A stretch of 64,000 nt of DNA, from the NCBI RefSeq assembly GCF_030815955.1, contig NZ_JAUSXK010000001.1:3162001-3226000 (forward strand). The letters run 5' to 3'. The notes beneath the pieces were generated by a model that was not told the origin of the DNA, ran no database searches, and worked only from the letters and a program-made list of their open reading frames with translations. Below are positions 1 through 8,927 of the stretch, one piece after another (position 1 is the first letter of the stretch; each line of letters starts with the position of its first letter). This stretch comes from Microbacterium murale. Lineage in GTDB: Bacteria > Actinomycetota > Actinomycetes > Actinomycetales > Microbacteriaceae. The position numbers were made by a program, and so were the translations under genes.

Positions 1-534
1 GCCGTCGATGCGGCGGCTCGCAACGGCTGGCGAACGGTCGTCAGTTACGCGAAGACCCAGTTGCTGGTCGCGACGATCGACTCGATCGGCATCGGCCTCG
101 GAGCCTTCCTGCTCGGCGTCCCGCTGGCGATTCCGGTCGCCGTGCTCGTGTTCCTCGGTGCGTTCATCCCGATCGTCGGTGCTGTCGCAACAGGAGCGGT
201 GGCCGTGTTCCTCGCGCTCGTCTACAACGATCCGTGGAACGCGTTCTGGATGCTGGTCGTCGTGATCGGCGTCCAGCAGCTGGAGGGTCACATTCTGCAG
301 CCGATCCTGATGGGGTCCGCTGTCAAGGTGCATCCGCTCGCCGTCGTTCTGGTGGTCGCCGGAGGATCGATGATCGCCGGTATTCCCGGTGCGCTGTTCG
401 CGGTGCCGCTGGCGGCGTTCGCGAACGTCGTCGCCGTGACGCTCAGCAGCGGTTCGTGGCGGACCGGCAGACAACCAGCCGGTGATCTGATCTGGAGTAC
501 AGTGCCGCGCGAGCGGCGTCGGAGGAATACATGA
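1..534 (+). CDS. AI-2E family transporter, C-terminal part (5' end outside window)
   Basis: The frame is open from the first base, so the gene starts upstream of the window. The visible ~177 residues contain several long hydrophobic segments and end in a Ser/Arg-rich tail. The run with ILQPILMGSAVKVHPL followed by a Gly/Ala-rich membrane segment (GIPGALFAVPLAAF) is typical of the C-terminal half of AI-2E/PerM (YdiK-like) membrane permeases, whose substrates are often unknown. The TGA stop overlaps the ilvA start as ATGA, so the two genes are probably co-transcribed and translationally coupled. The family is fairly sure; the substrate cannot be told. Confidence 0.85.
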   Translation, partial: AVDAAARNGWRTVVSYAKTQLLVATIDSIGIGLGAFLLGVPLAIPVAVLVFLGAFIPIVGAVATGAVAVFLALVYNDPWNAFWMLVVVIGVQQLEGHILQPILMGSAVKVHPLAVVLVVAGGSMIAGIPGALFAVPLAAFANVVAVTLSSGSWRTGRQPAGDLIWSTVPRERRRRNT

Positions 535-1760
535 GTGAAGTCCCCAGCCTGGCCGAGTTCGAGGAAGCCGCACGGGGGCTGGAGCGAGTGATCTCGCACA
601 CGCCGACGCTGCCGTCCAGGGCGCTCTCAGACATCCTCGGCGAACCCGTCGTGCTGAAGATGGAGAATCTCCAGCGCACCGGATCGTTCAAGATCCGCGG
701 CGCCGCGTACCGGTTGTCCCGTCTCACGGCCGAGGAACGCGGGCGAGGAGTGGTGGCGGCATCCGCCGGCAACCATGCGCAGGGGGTCGCCCTGGCAGCC
801 CAGGCGCTCGGGATTCCGGCAACCATCTTCATGCCGCTCGGGGTGCCTGTGCCCAAACTCCTCGCAACTCGTGGGTACGGCGCCGAGGTCGTGTTGGAAG
901 GTGAGACCGTCGCCACGTCGTTGCGGCTCGCCGCCGAGTTCGCAGAGCGCACCGGTGCGGTGATGATCCACCCCTTCGACCACCGCGACGTGGTGATCGG
1001 TCAGGGGACGCTGGGTCTGGAGTTGATCGCGGATGCTCCGGACGTCGACACGATACTGGTGGGGATCGGCGGCGGGGGACTCATCGCCGGCGTGGCGGCG
1101 GCGGCGAAGGCGGCGGCGGCGCAAGCAGGTCGGACGGTGCGCGTGATCGGCGTGCAAGCGGAGAACGCCGCCGCGATGCTGCCCTCGCTGGCGGACGGTC
1201 ATCCGGTCGAGATCGTGACGCTGCCGACCATCGCAGACGGCATCCTGGTCGCGAAGCCGGGAGCGGTGCCATTCGAGATCATCAAGGATCTCGTCGACGA
1301 TGTCGTCACTGTGACTGACGATGACATCGCCCGCGCGATCCTCATACTGCTGGAACAGGCGAAGGTCGTCGTCGAGCCCGCAGGTGCCGTCGGCGTGGCC
1401 GCGATCCTCGCAGGCAAGATCTCCGGCACCGGAAAGACCATGGCCGTGCTGTCGGGCGGCAACATCGACCCGCTGCTGCTGCAGCGCGTCGTGTCGCACG
1501 GGCTCGCGGCATCCGGTCGCTACCTGACCATCCGCATTCCGTTGCCCGACCGTCCTGGCCAGCTCGCCAGGGTCTCCGAGCTCGTCTCCCAGGCAGGCGC
1601 GAACGTCATGGAAGTCATGCACACCCGCCACGGCCAGGGCTTGCAGATCAGCGAGGTCATCCTGCAGATGAGCATCGAGACCAGAGGGGCGGAGCACACC
1701 GAACTGACGCTCGACACGCTCCGCCAGGCAGGCTACGACCCGGTCGTCGTTCCGGACTAG
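531..1760 (+). CDS. ilvA: Threonine ammonia-lyase (threonine dehydratase) with C-terminal ACT domain
   Basis: This PLP enzyme deaminates L-threonine to 2-oxobutanoate, the first step towards isoleucine. The PLP lysine is K54 in GSFKIRGA, the phosphate-binding glycine loop GGGLIAG is at about 181-187, and SGGN is at about 308. Residues ~330-405 form an ACT-like regulatory domain. At 409 aa it is the short one-ACT form common in actinobacteria, which may be catabolic or biosynthetic. A GGAGG ribosome site lies 5-6 nt before the ATG, and the start overlaps the preceding transporter stop. Its TAG stop shares the tetranucleotide CTAG with the convergent greA stop. Confidence 0.95.
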   Translation: MSEVPSLAEFEEAARGLERVISHTPTLPSRALSDILGEPVVLKMENLQRTGSFKIRGAAYRLSRLTAEERGRGVVAASAGNHAQGVALAAQALGIPATIFMPLGVPVPKLLATRGYGAEVVLEGETVATSLRLAAEFAERTGAVMIHPFDHRDVVIGQGTLGLELIADAPDVDTILVGIGGGGLIAGVAAAAKAAAAQAGRTVRVIGVQAENAAAMLPSLADGHPVEIVTLPTIADGILVAKPGAVPFEIIKDLVDDVVTVTDDDIARAILILLEQAKVVVEPAGAVGVAAILAGKISGTGKTMAVLSGGNIDPLLLQRVVSHGLAASGRYLTIRIPLPDRPGQLARVSELVSQAGANVMEVMHTRHGQGLQISEVILQMSIETRGAEHTELTLDTLRQAGYDPVVVPD

Positions 1761-2248
1761 CCGGCGTAGGTCTCGACGTTCGTGACCTCGACGGAGATCG
1801 ACTTGCCGTTCGGCGCCTCGTAGCTGGTCTTCTCGCCGACCTTCAGGCCGAGGATCGCCTGCCCGAGCGGGCTGGCCTCGCTGTAGACGTCCACGTCGCT
1901 TCCGGATGCCGCGATCTCGCGACTGCCGAGGAGGAAGATCTCTTCGCCACCGGCGACGAGCGCCGTGACGACGGTGCCGGGCTCGACGATTCCGCGGCTG
2001 GCCGGAGCCTCGCCGACCTTCGCGGTCTTCAGGAGCTGCTCGAGCGTGCGGATGCGCGCCTCCTGCTTGCCCTGCTCGTCCTTCGCGGCGTGGTATCCGC
2101 CGTTCTCCTTGAGGTCGCCCTCTTCGCGGGCGGCCTCGATGCGCTTCGCGATCTCGTCGCGACCCGTGGTGGAGAGGTTCTCGAGCTCAGCGACCAGCCG
2201 ATCGTAGGCGTCTTGAGTGAGGAACGGTACCTGAGCGTCTGTGGACAC
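1757..2248 (-). CDS. greA: Transcription elongation factor GreA
   Basis: GreA rescues backtracked RNA polymerase by stimulating transcript cleavage through the secondary channel. The 163-aa product has the N-terminal coiled coil with the acidic tip EEGDLKEN (D45 and E48) and a C-terminal FKBP-like domain (SPLGQAILGLKVGE). I chose the GTG at 2248 because AAGGAG lies 6 nt upstream; an in-frame ATG further up would add 16 residues not typical of the family. The gene order ilvA, greA, DUF4307 is seen in related actinobacteria. The stop codon overlaps the ilvA stop on the other strand. Confidence 0.95.
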   Translation of the reverse strand: MSTDAQVPFLTQDAYDRLVAELENLSTTGRDEIAKRIEAAREEGDLKENGGYHAAKDEQGKQEARIRTLEQLLKTAKVGEAPASRGIVEPGTVVTALVAGGEEIFLLGSREIAASGSDVDVYSEASPLGQAILGLKVGEKTSYEAPNGKSISVEVTNVETYAG

Positions 2249-2339
2249 AGCGTGCTCCTTTGTCGAACGCCCTTCAGGGCGGTGGGGATATGCCAAGACG
2301 CCCCGGCAAGTGGCCAGGGCGTCGGTTTCTCAGGGGAGT

Positions 2340-2726
2340 CTATGCGACCCAGCAGGAGTTCACCAAACCTGTCGTGGCTTCTGCGACGGTCGGCACAGTC
2401 GCCGTCAACTGCTGCATGTGGCTGTCCCCGGCGGGGATCTCGACGATCTTCCAGCCCACGACGCCGAACTCCTCATCGAGTGCTTCGATCGCGCAGGCGA
2501 GGTCTTTTCCCTGGGGCGCGATGACCTGGAAACGCACCGTGACAGTGTGCTCGTCGACGAGTTCGTAGCTCAGATCATCGGCATCGACCGCGTTGATCGA
2601 CTGGGAGACGGTCATCCAGGAAGCGATGACGATCACGACCAGAGCGATCGCGCCGCCGACGATCCACGACGTGCGCTTGCGGCGTCCGCGACCGTATCGT
2701 TCATCGAGCTCGAGTGCTGTCGTCAC
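2340..2726 (-). CDS. DUF4307 domain-containing membrane protein
   Basis: This 128-aa protein has a short basic N terminus (RYGRGRRKR), one transmembrane helix at about 22-43, and an extracytoplasmic domain of about 80 residues ending in a conserved-looking NSCW motif. This matches the actinobacterial DUF4307 family, which usually sits beside greA and mycothiol-related genes. The role is unknown; a membrane-anchored accessory function is an inference from topology. It lies 90 bp upstream of greA on the same strand and may be co-transcribed with it. Confidence 0.85.
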   Translation of the reverse strand: MTTALELDERYGRGRRKRTSWIVGGAIALVVIVIASWMTVSQSINAVDADDLSYELVDEHTVTVRFQVIAPQGKDLACAIEALDEEFGVVGWKIVEIPAGDSHMQQLTATVPTVAEATTGLVNSCWVA

Positions 2727-2794
2727 GGGGCGGGGCTTTCGGTCGTTAGGCTTGTGGTTCCAGGTTATGCGACCTGCGCAGGAAAGGCGGACAC

Positions 2795-3118
2795 ATGCTC
2801 GTGCTGTTCGGAACTGAGACCCCGATTCCGACGCCGACGATGACCGTCGAGCCGGAGTCCGTCACACCCGGCCCCGCCGGATTCATCGTGATCGTGGTCG
2901 TCGTGATCGCCGTCGTGCTGCTGATCTGGGACATGAATCGTCGTATCCGCCGCGTGCGATACCGCGAAGAGGTGCGTGAAGAGCTCGACGCCGAGGAAGC
3001 AGCGGGCAGGGATACGCAGGCCCCGGATGCCGGCTCCGCCGAGGATTCTGGCCAGGACGGCGCGGCGCCGGGAACGAACGGCGACGCAGCATCCGAGAAA
3101 GACGATCCAGGGCGCTGA
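2795..3118 (+). CDS. Small single-pass membrane protein with acidic tail (unknown function)
   Basis: The 107-aa product has a Thr/Pro-rich N terminus (ETPIPTPTMTVEPES), one hydrophobic helix at about 29-45, a basic stop-transfer stretch (RRIRRVRYR), and an acidic, Ala/Gly/Asp-rich disordered tail. It probably has its N terminus outside and C terminus in the cytoplasm by the positive-inside rule. GGAAAGG lies upstream of the ATG. I do not recognise a named family. It is divergent from the DUF4307 gene and convergent with the SDR gene. Coding potential is supported by GC-rich third positions and a sensible topology. Confidence 0.75.
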   Translation: MLVLFGTETPIPTPTMTVEPESVTPGPAGFIVIVVVVIAVVLLIWDMNRRIRRVRYREEVREELDAEEAAGRDTQAPDAGSAEDSGQDGAAPGTNGDAASEKDDPGR

Positions 3119-3125
3119 GTCCGGC

Positions 3126-3893
3126 TCAGTGCATGGTCATGCCGCCGGTGACGTTGAGCCCCTGTCCGGTCATGTAGCTCGCCAGGTCGCTGGCGAGGAA
3201 GAGCGCGACACCGGCGACGTCCTGAGTCGTGCCGGTTCGGCCCAACGGCACCTGTGAGCGGTCTTCGGCGGCGACCTCGTCGGCCGTCATTCCGCGGATC
3301 GCGCCGCCCTCGATGCGCTCCCGGTGCTTCATGGGGGTCTCGATGATGCCGGGGCAGATCGCGTTCACCGTGATGCCGCGCTGGGCGAGTTCGACGGCCA
3401 TAGTCTTCGTGACGCCGAGTACAGCGTGCTTGGAGGCGACGTACGCGGTCATTCCTCGGTAGCCGTTCTTGCCGGCCTGCGATGAGATGAAGATGATGCG
3501 TCCGGTGCGCTCCGCGGCGACGAGCCTGCGTGCGACGCCGCGTGCGACGAGGAAGGACCCCTTCGCGTTGACGTCGAGGTTGAGGTCCCACTCGGCGCTC
3601 GTCGTCTCTGTCGCGTAGACCATGGTCGATGTGCCTGCCGCTGTCACGACGACATCGACAGTGCCGACGGCGTCGGTGACGGCATCCAGGACGTGCTCCA
3701 CCGCAGACTCGTCGCTGACGTCGAGTCGCACGGACCACGCACGGTCGCCGGTCTGATTCAGGCCCTCAGGCGCGCTCAGATCGGCGCTGACGACTGTTGC
3801 GCCCTCGGCGAGGAACGCGTCCACCACGCCGGCGCCGATGCCGCTGCCACCACCGGTGACGAGGACGACCCGGGATGCGAGCTCGTCGAACAT
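3126..3893 (-). CDS. SDR family NAD(P)-dependent oxidoreductase
   Basis: A 255-aa classical short-chain dehydrogenase. It has the cofactor motif TGGGSGIG at 13-20, the catalytic Ser near 137-138, Y151 and K155 in YVASK, and the late motif CPGIIETPM. It resembles sugar-alcohol or 2,3-butanediol type dehydrogenases, but the substrate cannot be assigned. The ATG at 3893 overlaps the luxS TGA (ATGA), so it is probably translated after luxS from the same mRNA. An upstream in-frame extension inside luxS was not used, because [15 protein letters not shown] gives the normal SDR start. Confidence 0.9.
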   Translation of the reverse strand: MFDELASRVVLVTGGGSGIGAGVVDAFLAEGATVVSADLSAPEGLNQTGDRAWSVRLDVSDESAVEHVLDAVTDAVGTVDVVVTAAGTSTMVYATETTSAEWDLNLDVNAKGSFLVARGVARRLVAAERTGRIIFISSQAGKNGYRGMTAYVASKHAVLGVTKTMAVELAQRGITVNAICPGIIETPMKHRERIEGGAIRGMTADEVAAEDRSQVPLGRTGTTQDVAGVALFLASDLASYMTGQGLNVTGGMTMH

Positions 3894-4366
3894 CACACTC
3901 CGACGCGCTCGAACGCGTCGAGACTGATGCCCTGTTCGAGGATGCGCTTCGACCATTCCCGTGCGCTGTGAAGGCTGTGATCACGGTAGTTCCCGCAGCT
4001 GATCGCGTCGACCCCCGGCACGTCGTCCCAGGTGATGTCCTCCGCGATCGCGGTGAGGCCCACGCGGACGGCCGCGACGACCTCCGCGACACCCGGCTCT
4101 CCCCAGGTGATCAGGTGGAAGCCGGTACGGCAGCCGAACGGAGAGATGTCGATGACGCCCTCGAGGTGGTCGCGGAGCAGGCCGGCGAGCACATGTTCGA
4201 TCGTGTGCAGCCCGGCCGTCGGGATCTCGCCCTCGTTCGGCTGCACGAAGCGCACGTCGAAGTTCGAGATCGCGTCGCCCTTGGGTCCGTGCTCGGTCTG
4301 GATGAGACGGACATAGGGCGCGTGGACAGCGGTGTGATCGAGGGTGAAGCTCTCGACATCAGCCAT
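3893..4366 (-). CDS. luxS: S-ribosylhomocysteine lyase LuxS
   Basis: LuxS splits S-ribosylhomocysteine into homocysteine and DPD, the AI-2 precursor, in the activated methyl cycle. The 157-aa product carries the metal motif HTIEH (H54, E57, H58), the catalytic cysteine in SPFGCRTGF (C79) and a third metal ligand in ISCGNYRDH (C124). The ATG at 4366 has GAAGGAG about 7 nt upstream. An SDR gene is translationally coupled downstream. No lsr-type AI-2 uptake genes are visible here, so a metabolic role is as likely as signalling. Confidence 0.96.
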   Translation of the reverse strand: MADVESFTLDHTAVHAPYVRLIQTEHGPKGDAISNFDVRFVQPNEGEIPTAGLHTIEHVLAGLLRDHLEGVIDISPFGCRTGFHLITWGEPGVAEVVAAVRVGLTAIAEDITWDDVPGVDAISCGNYRDHSLHSAREWSKRILEQGISLDAFERVGV

Positions 4367-4472
4367 GGTGTTCTCCTTCGTCGTTCTGGGGTGCACAGTG
4401 CTCGAGGGTGCACAGCGAACCTATCTGCGGATGCCGCCGAGATCACATCCTGTTGCGAACTGTTGCCCGCGA

Positions 4473-5207
4473 TCAGCCCGGCAGCCCAAGCGACGGGGAG
4501 TACGGCGCCATTGAGATCAGCAGGCATGCAGTCCAGTGGCACAGGAAAGCGAGCACCGTGCAGAGATGGAAGATCTCGTGGAATCCGAAGTGGCCAGGCC
4601 ACGGGTTCGGCTTCTTCATCGCGTACACGACGGCGCCGCCGGTGTAGAGCACACCGCCTACGCAGACCAGCACCATCATCGCGACGTTCGCGTTCAGCAG
4701 GTCGACCATGTACATCACCGCTGCCCAACCCAGCACGAGGTAGAGGGCGACGTACAGCCAGCGCGGCGCATTGATCCAGAACACCCGGAACAGGATGCCG
4801 AGGAGAGCGCCGCTCCAGACCAGGATGAGCAGGAGGGTGCCTTTCTCCGGCACCAGGGCGTTGACTGCGAGGGGAGTGTAGGTGCCGGATATCAGCAGCA
4901 GGATGTTCGCATGATCGATCCGTTTGAGCACCAGTTTCGTCTTCGGGCTCCAATTGATGCGGTGATACAGCGCGGAGTTGCCGAACAGCAGCAGCGAGCT
5001 CGCCATGAAGACGGCGGCGGCCCATTTCGCGGCGGCACCGTCGGCGAGCACGATGAGCACGATGCCCGCCACGATCGCCACCGGGAAGGTGCCGGCATGC
5101 AGCCAGCCGCGCCAGGTCGGCTTGATCTCGACTTCGGCGTCTGCCCGTGCGTCCTCCAGCAACGGGAGCTCGGGAACGGAGTCGGCGTCGGCATCTGAAG
5201 TGCTCAC
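4473..5207 (-). CDS. trhA: Hemolysin III / TrhA family (PAQR-type) membrane protein
   Basis: A 244-aa integral membrane protein with seven predicted helices after an acidic cytoplasmic N terminus. It carries hallmark motifs of the hemolysin III/PAQR family: SALYHRINWSP after helix 2, RIDHANILLLISGTYTP, and the late GFHEIFHLCTVLAFLCHW whose His residues are proposed metal ligands. In bacteria the family has been linked to membrane energetics and lipid homeostasis rather than toxin activity. It sits next to uppS, as in many actinobacteria, but in the opposite direction. Confidence 0.92.
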   Translation of the reverse strand: MSTSDADADSVPELPLLEDARADAEVEIKPTWRGWLHAGTFPVAIVAGIVLIVLADGAAAKWAAAVFMASSLLLFGNSALYHRINWSPKTKLVLKRIDHANILLLISGTYTPLAVNALVPEKGTLLLILVWSGALLGILFRVFWINAPRWLYVALYLVLGWAAVMYMVDLLNANVAMMVLVCVGGVLYTGGAVVYAMKKPNPWPGHFGFHEIFHLCTVLAFLCHWTACLLISMAPYSPSLGLPG

Positions 5208-5293
5208 GTGCTCACTCTAGGCCGCGCTCCATGCCATTAGATGTACATGCGGACGAACCCGCGTGCTCACAGGGCAGACACTCGTCGGCGCGA

Positions 5294-5299
5294 TAACGT
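5294..5299 (+). promoter_or_regulatory. -10 box (TAACGT) for leaderless uppS transcript
   Basis: TAACGT ends exactly 6 nt before the uppS GTG, and no Shine-Dalgarno sequence is present. This spacing would put the transcription start at or next to the start codon. The same geometry recurs at many genes in the window. No convincing -35 box is visible. Confidence 0.55.
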
Positions 5300-5305
5300 A
5301 GGCAG

Positions 5306-6088
5306 GTGAATGCACGTTCGAGCGAAGGTCGGGGGCCGCTGTACCGGCTGTACGGCAAGCGGCTCCGCCGACAGCTGGATCCGGCATCCGTCCCGCATCA
5401 CGTCGCCATGATGATCGATGGGAATCGGCGCTGGGCGCGTCAGCTGGGTCTTGATTCCCCTGCCGACGGGCATCGGGCGGGCGCGGCCAAGATGCGGGAG
5501 TTCCTCGGTTGGTGCGATGACATCGGGGTTCGTGTCGTCTCGTTGTATCTGCTCTCCAGTGACAATCTGCGAAAGCGGGACTCGCAGGAGATCGCCGACC
5601 TCATCGAGATCATCGCCGAACTCGCGGAGTCTCTCGCGCAGAACGGCGACTGGCGGGTCAAGCACGTCGGCCGCTCCGACATCCTGCCCGATGAGTTGGC
5701 GCGTGTGCTGCGAGACGCGGAGGAGCGCACCACCGGCCATTCGGGGCTGCACGTGAACCTCGCGGTCGGCTACGGCGGACGCAATGAGATCGTCGACGCC
5801 GTGCGCTCGATCATCGCCGAACACGACGCGTCGGGTGGCACGATGGAGGATCTAGCGGCCCACCTCACCCCTGAGATGATCGGCGAGCACCTCTACACCG
5901 GCGGCCAGCCCGACCCGGATCTCGTCATCCGCACGAGCGGAGAGCAGCGACTCAGTGACTTCCTCCTCTGGCAGAGTGCGCACAGCGAGTTCTACTTCGT
6001 CGAGGCGCTCGGCCCCGACCTTCGTCAGGTCGACTTCCTGCGCGCGATCCGCGACTTCGTCGACCGGGATCGGCGTTTCGGCCGCTGA
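5306..6088 (+). CDS. uppS: Isoprenyl transferase (cis-prenyl diphosphate synthase, UppS-type)
   Basis: It condenses isopentenyl diphosphate units in cis to make the polyprenyl carrier lipid for cell wall synthesis. The 260-aa product has the catalytic signature MMIDGNRRWA with D38, the SxDN-type stretch YLLSSDNLRK, and the C-terminal RTSGEQRLSDFLLWQ and SEFYF motifs. A GTG start at 5306 is supported by a TAACGT box 6 nt upstream and by the family length. The gene is divergent from trhA and 42 bp ahead of a class V aminotransferase-fold gene. Whether the product is decaprenyl or shorter cannot be read from sequence. Confidence 0.95.
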   Translation: MNARSSEGRGPLYRLYGKRLRRQLDPASVPHHVAMMIDGNRRWARQLGLDSPADGHRAGAAKMREFLGWCDDIGVRVVSLYLLSSDNLRKRDSQEIADLIEIIAELAESLAQNGDWRVKHVGRSDILPDELARVLRDAEERTTGHSGLHVNLAVGYGGRNEIVDAVRSIIAEHDASGGTMEDLAAHLTPEMIGEHLYTGGQPDPDLVIRTSGEQRLSDFLLWQSAHSEFYFVEALGPDLRQVDFLRAIRDFVDRDRRFGR

Positions 6089-6130
6089 CCCGACGCGGCA
6101 CTTCATGCAGTCGCATGGGAGAATTCTCGG

Positions 6131-7240
6131 GTGAGCACTTTCGATGACTATGTCGCGACGTTCGACGGCGACCCCGGCTATTTGAACTGGGCGGCATTCG
6201 GCCCGATCTCGCCGACGGTCCGCGCCGAGGTCTTCGCCGATGCGGACCTGCTGGGCAGCGGCCGCCCATCGTCGCTGGCACTGGTCAGCGAGCGGTACGG
6301 CGAAGCACGTGAGCTCGCCGCCGAGCTGCTCGACGTCGATGCCGACACGGTGACCCTGCAGCCCTCGGCGACGTACGGCCTCATGCACGCCTTCTACGGG
6401 CTCAAGGGAACGGTCATCGCATCCTCGGCGGAGTTCCCCAGCATCGCCATGACGCTCGAGCGGGCCTCGCAGGCGTCGGCGGGCGAACTCGCCCCGCGCT
6501 GGATCGAACCGCAGCACACCTTCGTGACTCCGGATGCGGTCGCCGAGGCTCTGGACGATGACGTGACCGCGCTCGCCGTCAGCCACGTCGATTTCCGCAC
6601 CGGTTACCGGGTGGATCTCGCCGCGCTTCGCGAAGTGCTGGGTCCGGACCGCCTGCTCATCGTCGATGCCGTGCAGTCGTTCGGCGTCGTGGACGACGAC
6701 TATTCCGTGGCGGATGTCGTGACGGGGCACGGCTACAAGTGGCTGCGCGCCGCGCGAGGTACCGGCTTCACCTCGTTCTCCGCGAAGGCCAGGGAACGCA
6801 TCGCGCCCGTACTGTCGGGCTTCGCAGGTGTGGAGGGTGGGCTTCCCGTCGACGAGTTGCCCGGACCCGCAGCATCCGCTCGCGCCTATGCCGTGGGCAA
6901 CCCCGACCAGCTCGCGGTCGCGCGCCTGGCTGTCGGCCTGCGCGACGTGCACGACGCCGGAGTGCCGGCGATCGACGCGGCCATCGGTGACCACGTCGAT
7001 CGCATTCTCGAGATCGCAGATCGTCATGGCATCGCGGTGCTGACTCCGCGCGAGAGGAACAGGCGCGCCGGCATCGTCACGCTCGCGCCGGAGGAGCCGG
7101 CCGCGCTGTCCGCAGCCCTCACGAACGCGGGAATCGTGGCCACGACGCGCGGCACGACCGTGCGTCTCGCGGCGCACGCCGGCACGAGCGACGAGACGCT
7201 GCGTATGCTCGACGACGCAATCGGCACGCTCGGCGTTTAG
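6131..7240 (+). CDS. Aminotransferase class V-fold PLP-dependent enzyme
   Basis: A 369-aa fold-type I PLP enzyme related to the cysteine desulfurase, kynureninase and isopenicillin-epimerase branch. The PLP-binding Asp lies in LLIVDAVQSFG (D179) and the Schiff-base lysine is K203 in TGHGYKWLRAARG. The flexible Cys loop expected of a true NifS/SufS desulfurase is not evident, so desulfuration is unlikely. The GTG at 6131 follows GAGAAT by 6 nt, which resembles the leaderless pattern. It is probably transcribed independently or with uppS. The substrate is unknown. Confidence 0.85.
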   Translation: MSTFDDYVATFDGDPGYLNWAAFGPISPTVRAEVFADADLLGSGRPSSLALVSERYGEARELAAELLDVDADTVTLQPSATYGLMHAFYGLKGTVIASSAEFPSIAMTLERASQASAGELAPRWIEPQHTFVTPDAVAEALDDDVTALAVSHVDFRTGYRVDLAALREVLGPDRLLIVDAVQSFGVVDDDYSVADVVTGHGYKWLRAARGTGFTSFSAKARERIAPVLSGFAGVEGGLPVDELPGPAASARAYAVGNPDQLAVARLAVGLRDVHDAGVPAIDAAIGDHVDRILEIADRHGIAVLTPRERNRRAGIVTLAPEEPAALSAALTNAGIVATTRGTTVRLAAHAGTSDETLRMLDDAIGTLGV

Positions 7241-7330
7241 AGCATCCGCAGAGAGTTCACCTGCGCTTAACATGCCCGCAGGGCGTGTCGCGTGCGCGAG
7301 CCGTCGGCCCGGTCGTACGTTCTAGGCATC

Positions 7331-7416
7331 GGGCACGGTGCCCGTTCGAGTCGGCCTTCCGGATCGCGACTCGTGGCCCCCTGGTCGACTCGTGGCATAG
7401 CCGGGATACATCCCGG
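7331..7416 (+). promoter_or_regulatory. Leader of phoH with two short palindromes
   Basis: The 190-bp gap before phoH contains a TAGGCA box near 7323, the palindrome GGGCAC-G-GTGCCC (7331-7343), and the palindrome CCGGGAT-AC-ATCCCGG (7401-7416). The second ends 14 nt before the GTG start and could form a hairpin next to the ribosome site. They may be an operator and an RNA hairpin. This is inference only. Confidence 0.35.
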
Positions 7417-7430
7417 GTCGGGAGTGGGTC

Positions 7431-8792
7431 GTGACCACACGTACAGCACAGCAGTCCACCCGTCAGTCCTCGCGTCGGGCATCCTCAGGGAAGCCGGATC
7501 AGGACCTTCGCACCTACGTGCTCGACACCTCGGTGCTGCTGTCGGATCCGCAGGCGTTCTTCCGCTTCGCCGAGCACTCGATCGTGCTTCCGGTCGTCGT
7601 GATCACGGAACTGGAGGGCAAACGGCACGATCCGGAGATCGGCTACTTCGCACGGCAGACGCTGCGGCACCTGGACGAGCTGCGTATCGAGCACGGGCGA
7701 CTCGACTTTCCGGTGCCCATCGGCGAGGGAGGCACCCTCCGTGTCGAGCTGAACAACACCGACGGATCGGTGCTGCCCAGCGGCATCCGTCTCGGTGACA
7801 ACGACAGCCGTATCCTCGCGGTCGCGATGCACCTGGCGGAGGACGGACAGGACGTCACGATCGTCTCCAAGGACCTGCCGATGCGGGTCAAGGCGGCATC
7901 CCTCGGCATCTCCGCCGAGGAATACCTCGCAGAGCAGGCCGTCGACTCCGGCTGGACCGGCATCGCGAATCTCGACCTCTCCGGCGATGAGATCAGCGAC
8001 CTGTACGAGAGCGAGGTCGGCATCAGTGAGGAGGCCCGCGGACTTCCGGTCAACACGGGTCTCATCATCCACTCCGAGCGTGGATCGGCGCTCGGCAGGA
8101 TCTCCGGCGACGGCGAATACCGGCTGGTGCGCGGGGACCGCGAGGTGTTCGGAATGCACGGTCGGTCGGCGGAACAGCGCATCGCGATCGACCTGCTCAC
8201 CGACCCGGACGTCGGGATCGTCTCACTCGGCGGTCGTGCCGGCACCGGCAAGTCGGCGCTCGCGCTCTGCGCAGGGCTGGAGGCAGTGCTCGAGCGGCAG
8301 CAGCAGAAGAAGATCATCGTGTTCCGGCCGCTGTTCGCCGTCGGCGGGCAGGAGCTCGGATACCTTCCCGGAGATCAGGGCGAGAAGATGGGGCCCTGGG
8401 GTCAGGCGGTCTTCGACACTCTCGGATCGGTGGTCTCGGGCAACGTGATGGAGGAGGTCGTCGAGCGCGGCATCCTCGAGGTGCTTCCGCTGACGCACAT
8501 CCGCGGACGCTCGCTGCACGACGCGTTCGTGATCGTGGATGAGGCTCAGTCGCTGGAGCGCAACGTGCTGCTGACGGTGCTGAGCCGGATGGGCCAGAAC
8601 TCCCGCGTCGTGCTCACCCACGACGTCGGACAGCGCGACAACCTGCGCGTCGGACGTCACGACGGCATCGCCTCGGTGATCGAGACGCTGAAGGGGCACG
8701 ATCTGTTCGCCCACGTGACCCTGATGCGTTCGGAGCGTTCGGCGATCGCCGCGCTGGTCACGGAGCTGCTGGAGGGCGGGGAACTCAACTAG
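7431..8792 (+). CDS. PhoH family protein with N-terminal PIN domain (PhoH2-type)
   Basis: The 453-aa product joins a PIN RNase domain to a PhoH ATPase. The PIN part (about 27-165) starts [12 protein letters not shown] with the first conserved Asp and has TELEGKR and GDNDSRIL acidic motifs. The PhoH part has Walker [10 protein letters not shown] at 267-275 and Walker B FVIVDEAQ at 366-373. PhoH2 proteins of mycobacteria act as RNA helicases/RNases, so an ATP-driven role in RNA processing is likely. The GTG at 7431 follows a GGGAGTGGG stretch. The gene is monocistronic and ends next to a large palindrome. Confidence 0.93.
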   Translation: MTTRTAQQSTRQSSRRASSGKPDQDLRTYVLDTSVLLSDPQAFFRFAEHSIVLPVVVITELEGKRHDPEIGYFARQTLRHLDELRIEHGRLDFPVPIGEGGTLRVELNNTDGSVLPSGIRLGDNDSRILAVAMHLAEDGQDVTIVSKDLPMRVKAASLGISAEEYLAEQAVDSGWTGIANLDLSGDEISDLYESEVGISEEARGLPVNTGLIIHSERGSALGRISGDGEYRLVRGDREVFGMHGRSAEQRIAIDLLTDPDVGIVSLGGRAGTGKSALALCAGLEAVLERQQQKKIIVFRPLFAVGGQELGYLPGDQGEKMGPWGQAVFDTLGSVVSGNVMEEVVERGILEVLPLTHIRGRSLHDAFVIVDEAQSLERNVLLTVLSRMGQNSRVVLTHDVGQRDNLRVGRHDGIASVIETLKGHDLFAHVTLMRSERSAIAALVTELLEGGELN

Positions 8793-8850
8793 GTCGGAGC
8801 CGGGTTGGGCCGGGTTGCTGCCGGCTTGGCGGGCTGCGACGCGACACTTT

Positions 8851-8917
8851 GGGGGACCGGAGCACGGATGTCGGACCGATCGGGGAAGTTGGTCCGACAT
8901 CCGTCGCCCCGGCCCCC
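8851..8917. repeat. Palindromic element A (possible bidirectional terminator)
   Basis: The perfect 14-bp arms ACGGATGTCGGACC (8864-8877) and GGTCCGACATCCGT (8891-8904) enclose a 13-nt loop. Outer GC arms GGGGG and CCCCC extend the structure to 8851-8917. It lies between convergent phoH and the AbiEi/DUF559 gene, where a bidirectional terminator would be expected, but there is no T tract on either side. A related element is at 9871-9939. Confidence 0.75.
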
Positions 8918-8927
8918 AGACCGTCGC

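Noticed and set aside
5852..7273. A 473-codon minus-strand frame opposite the class V aminotransferase gene
   Set aside because: It is Arg/Glu/Ala-rich with no motif, while the plus strand has an intact PLP enzyme.
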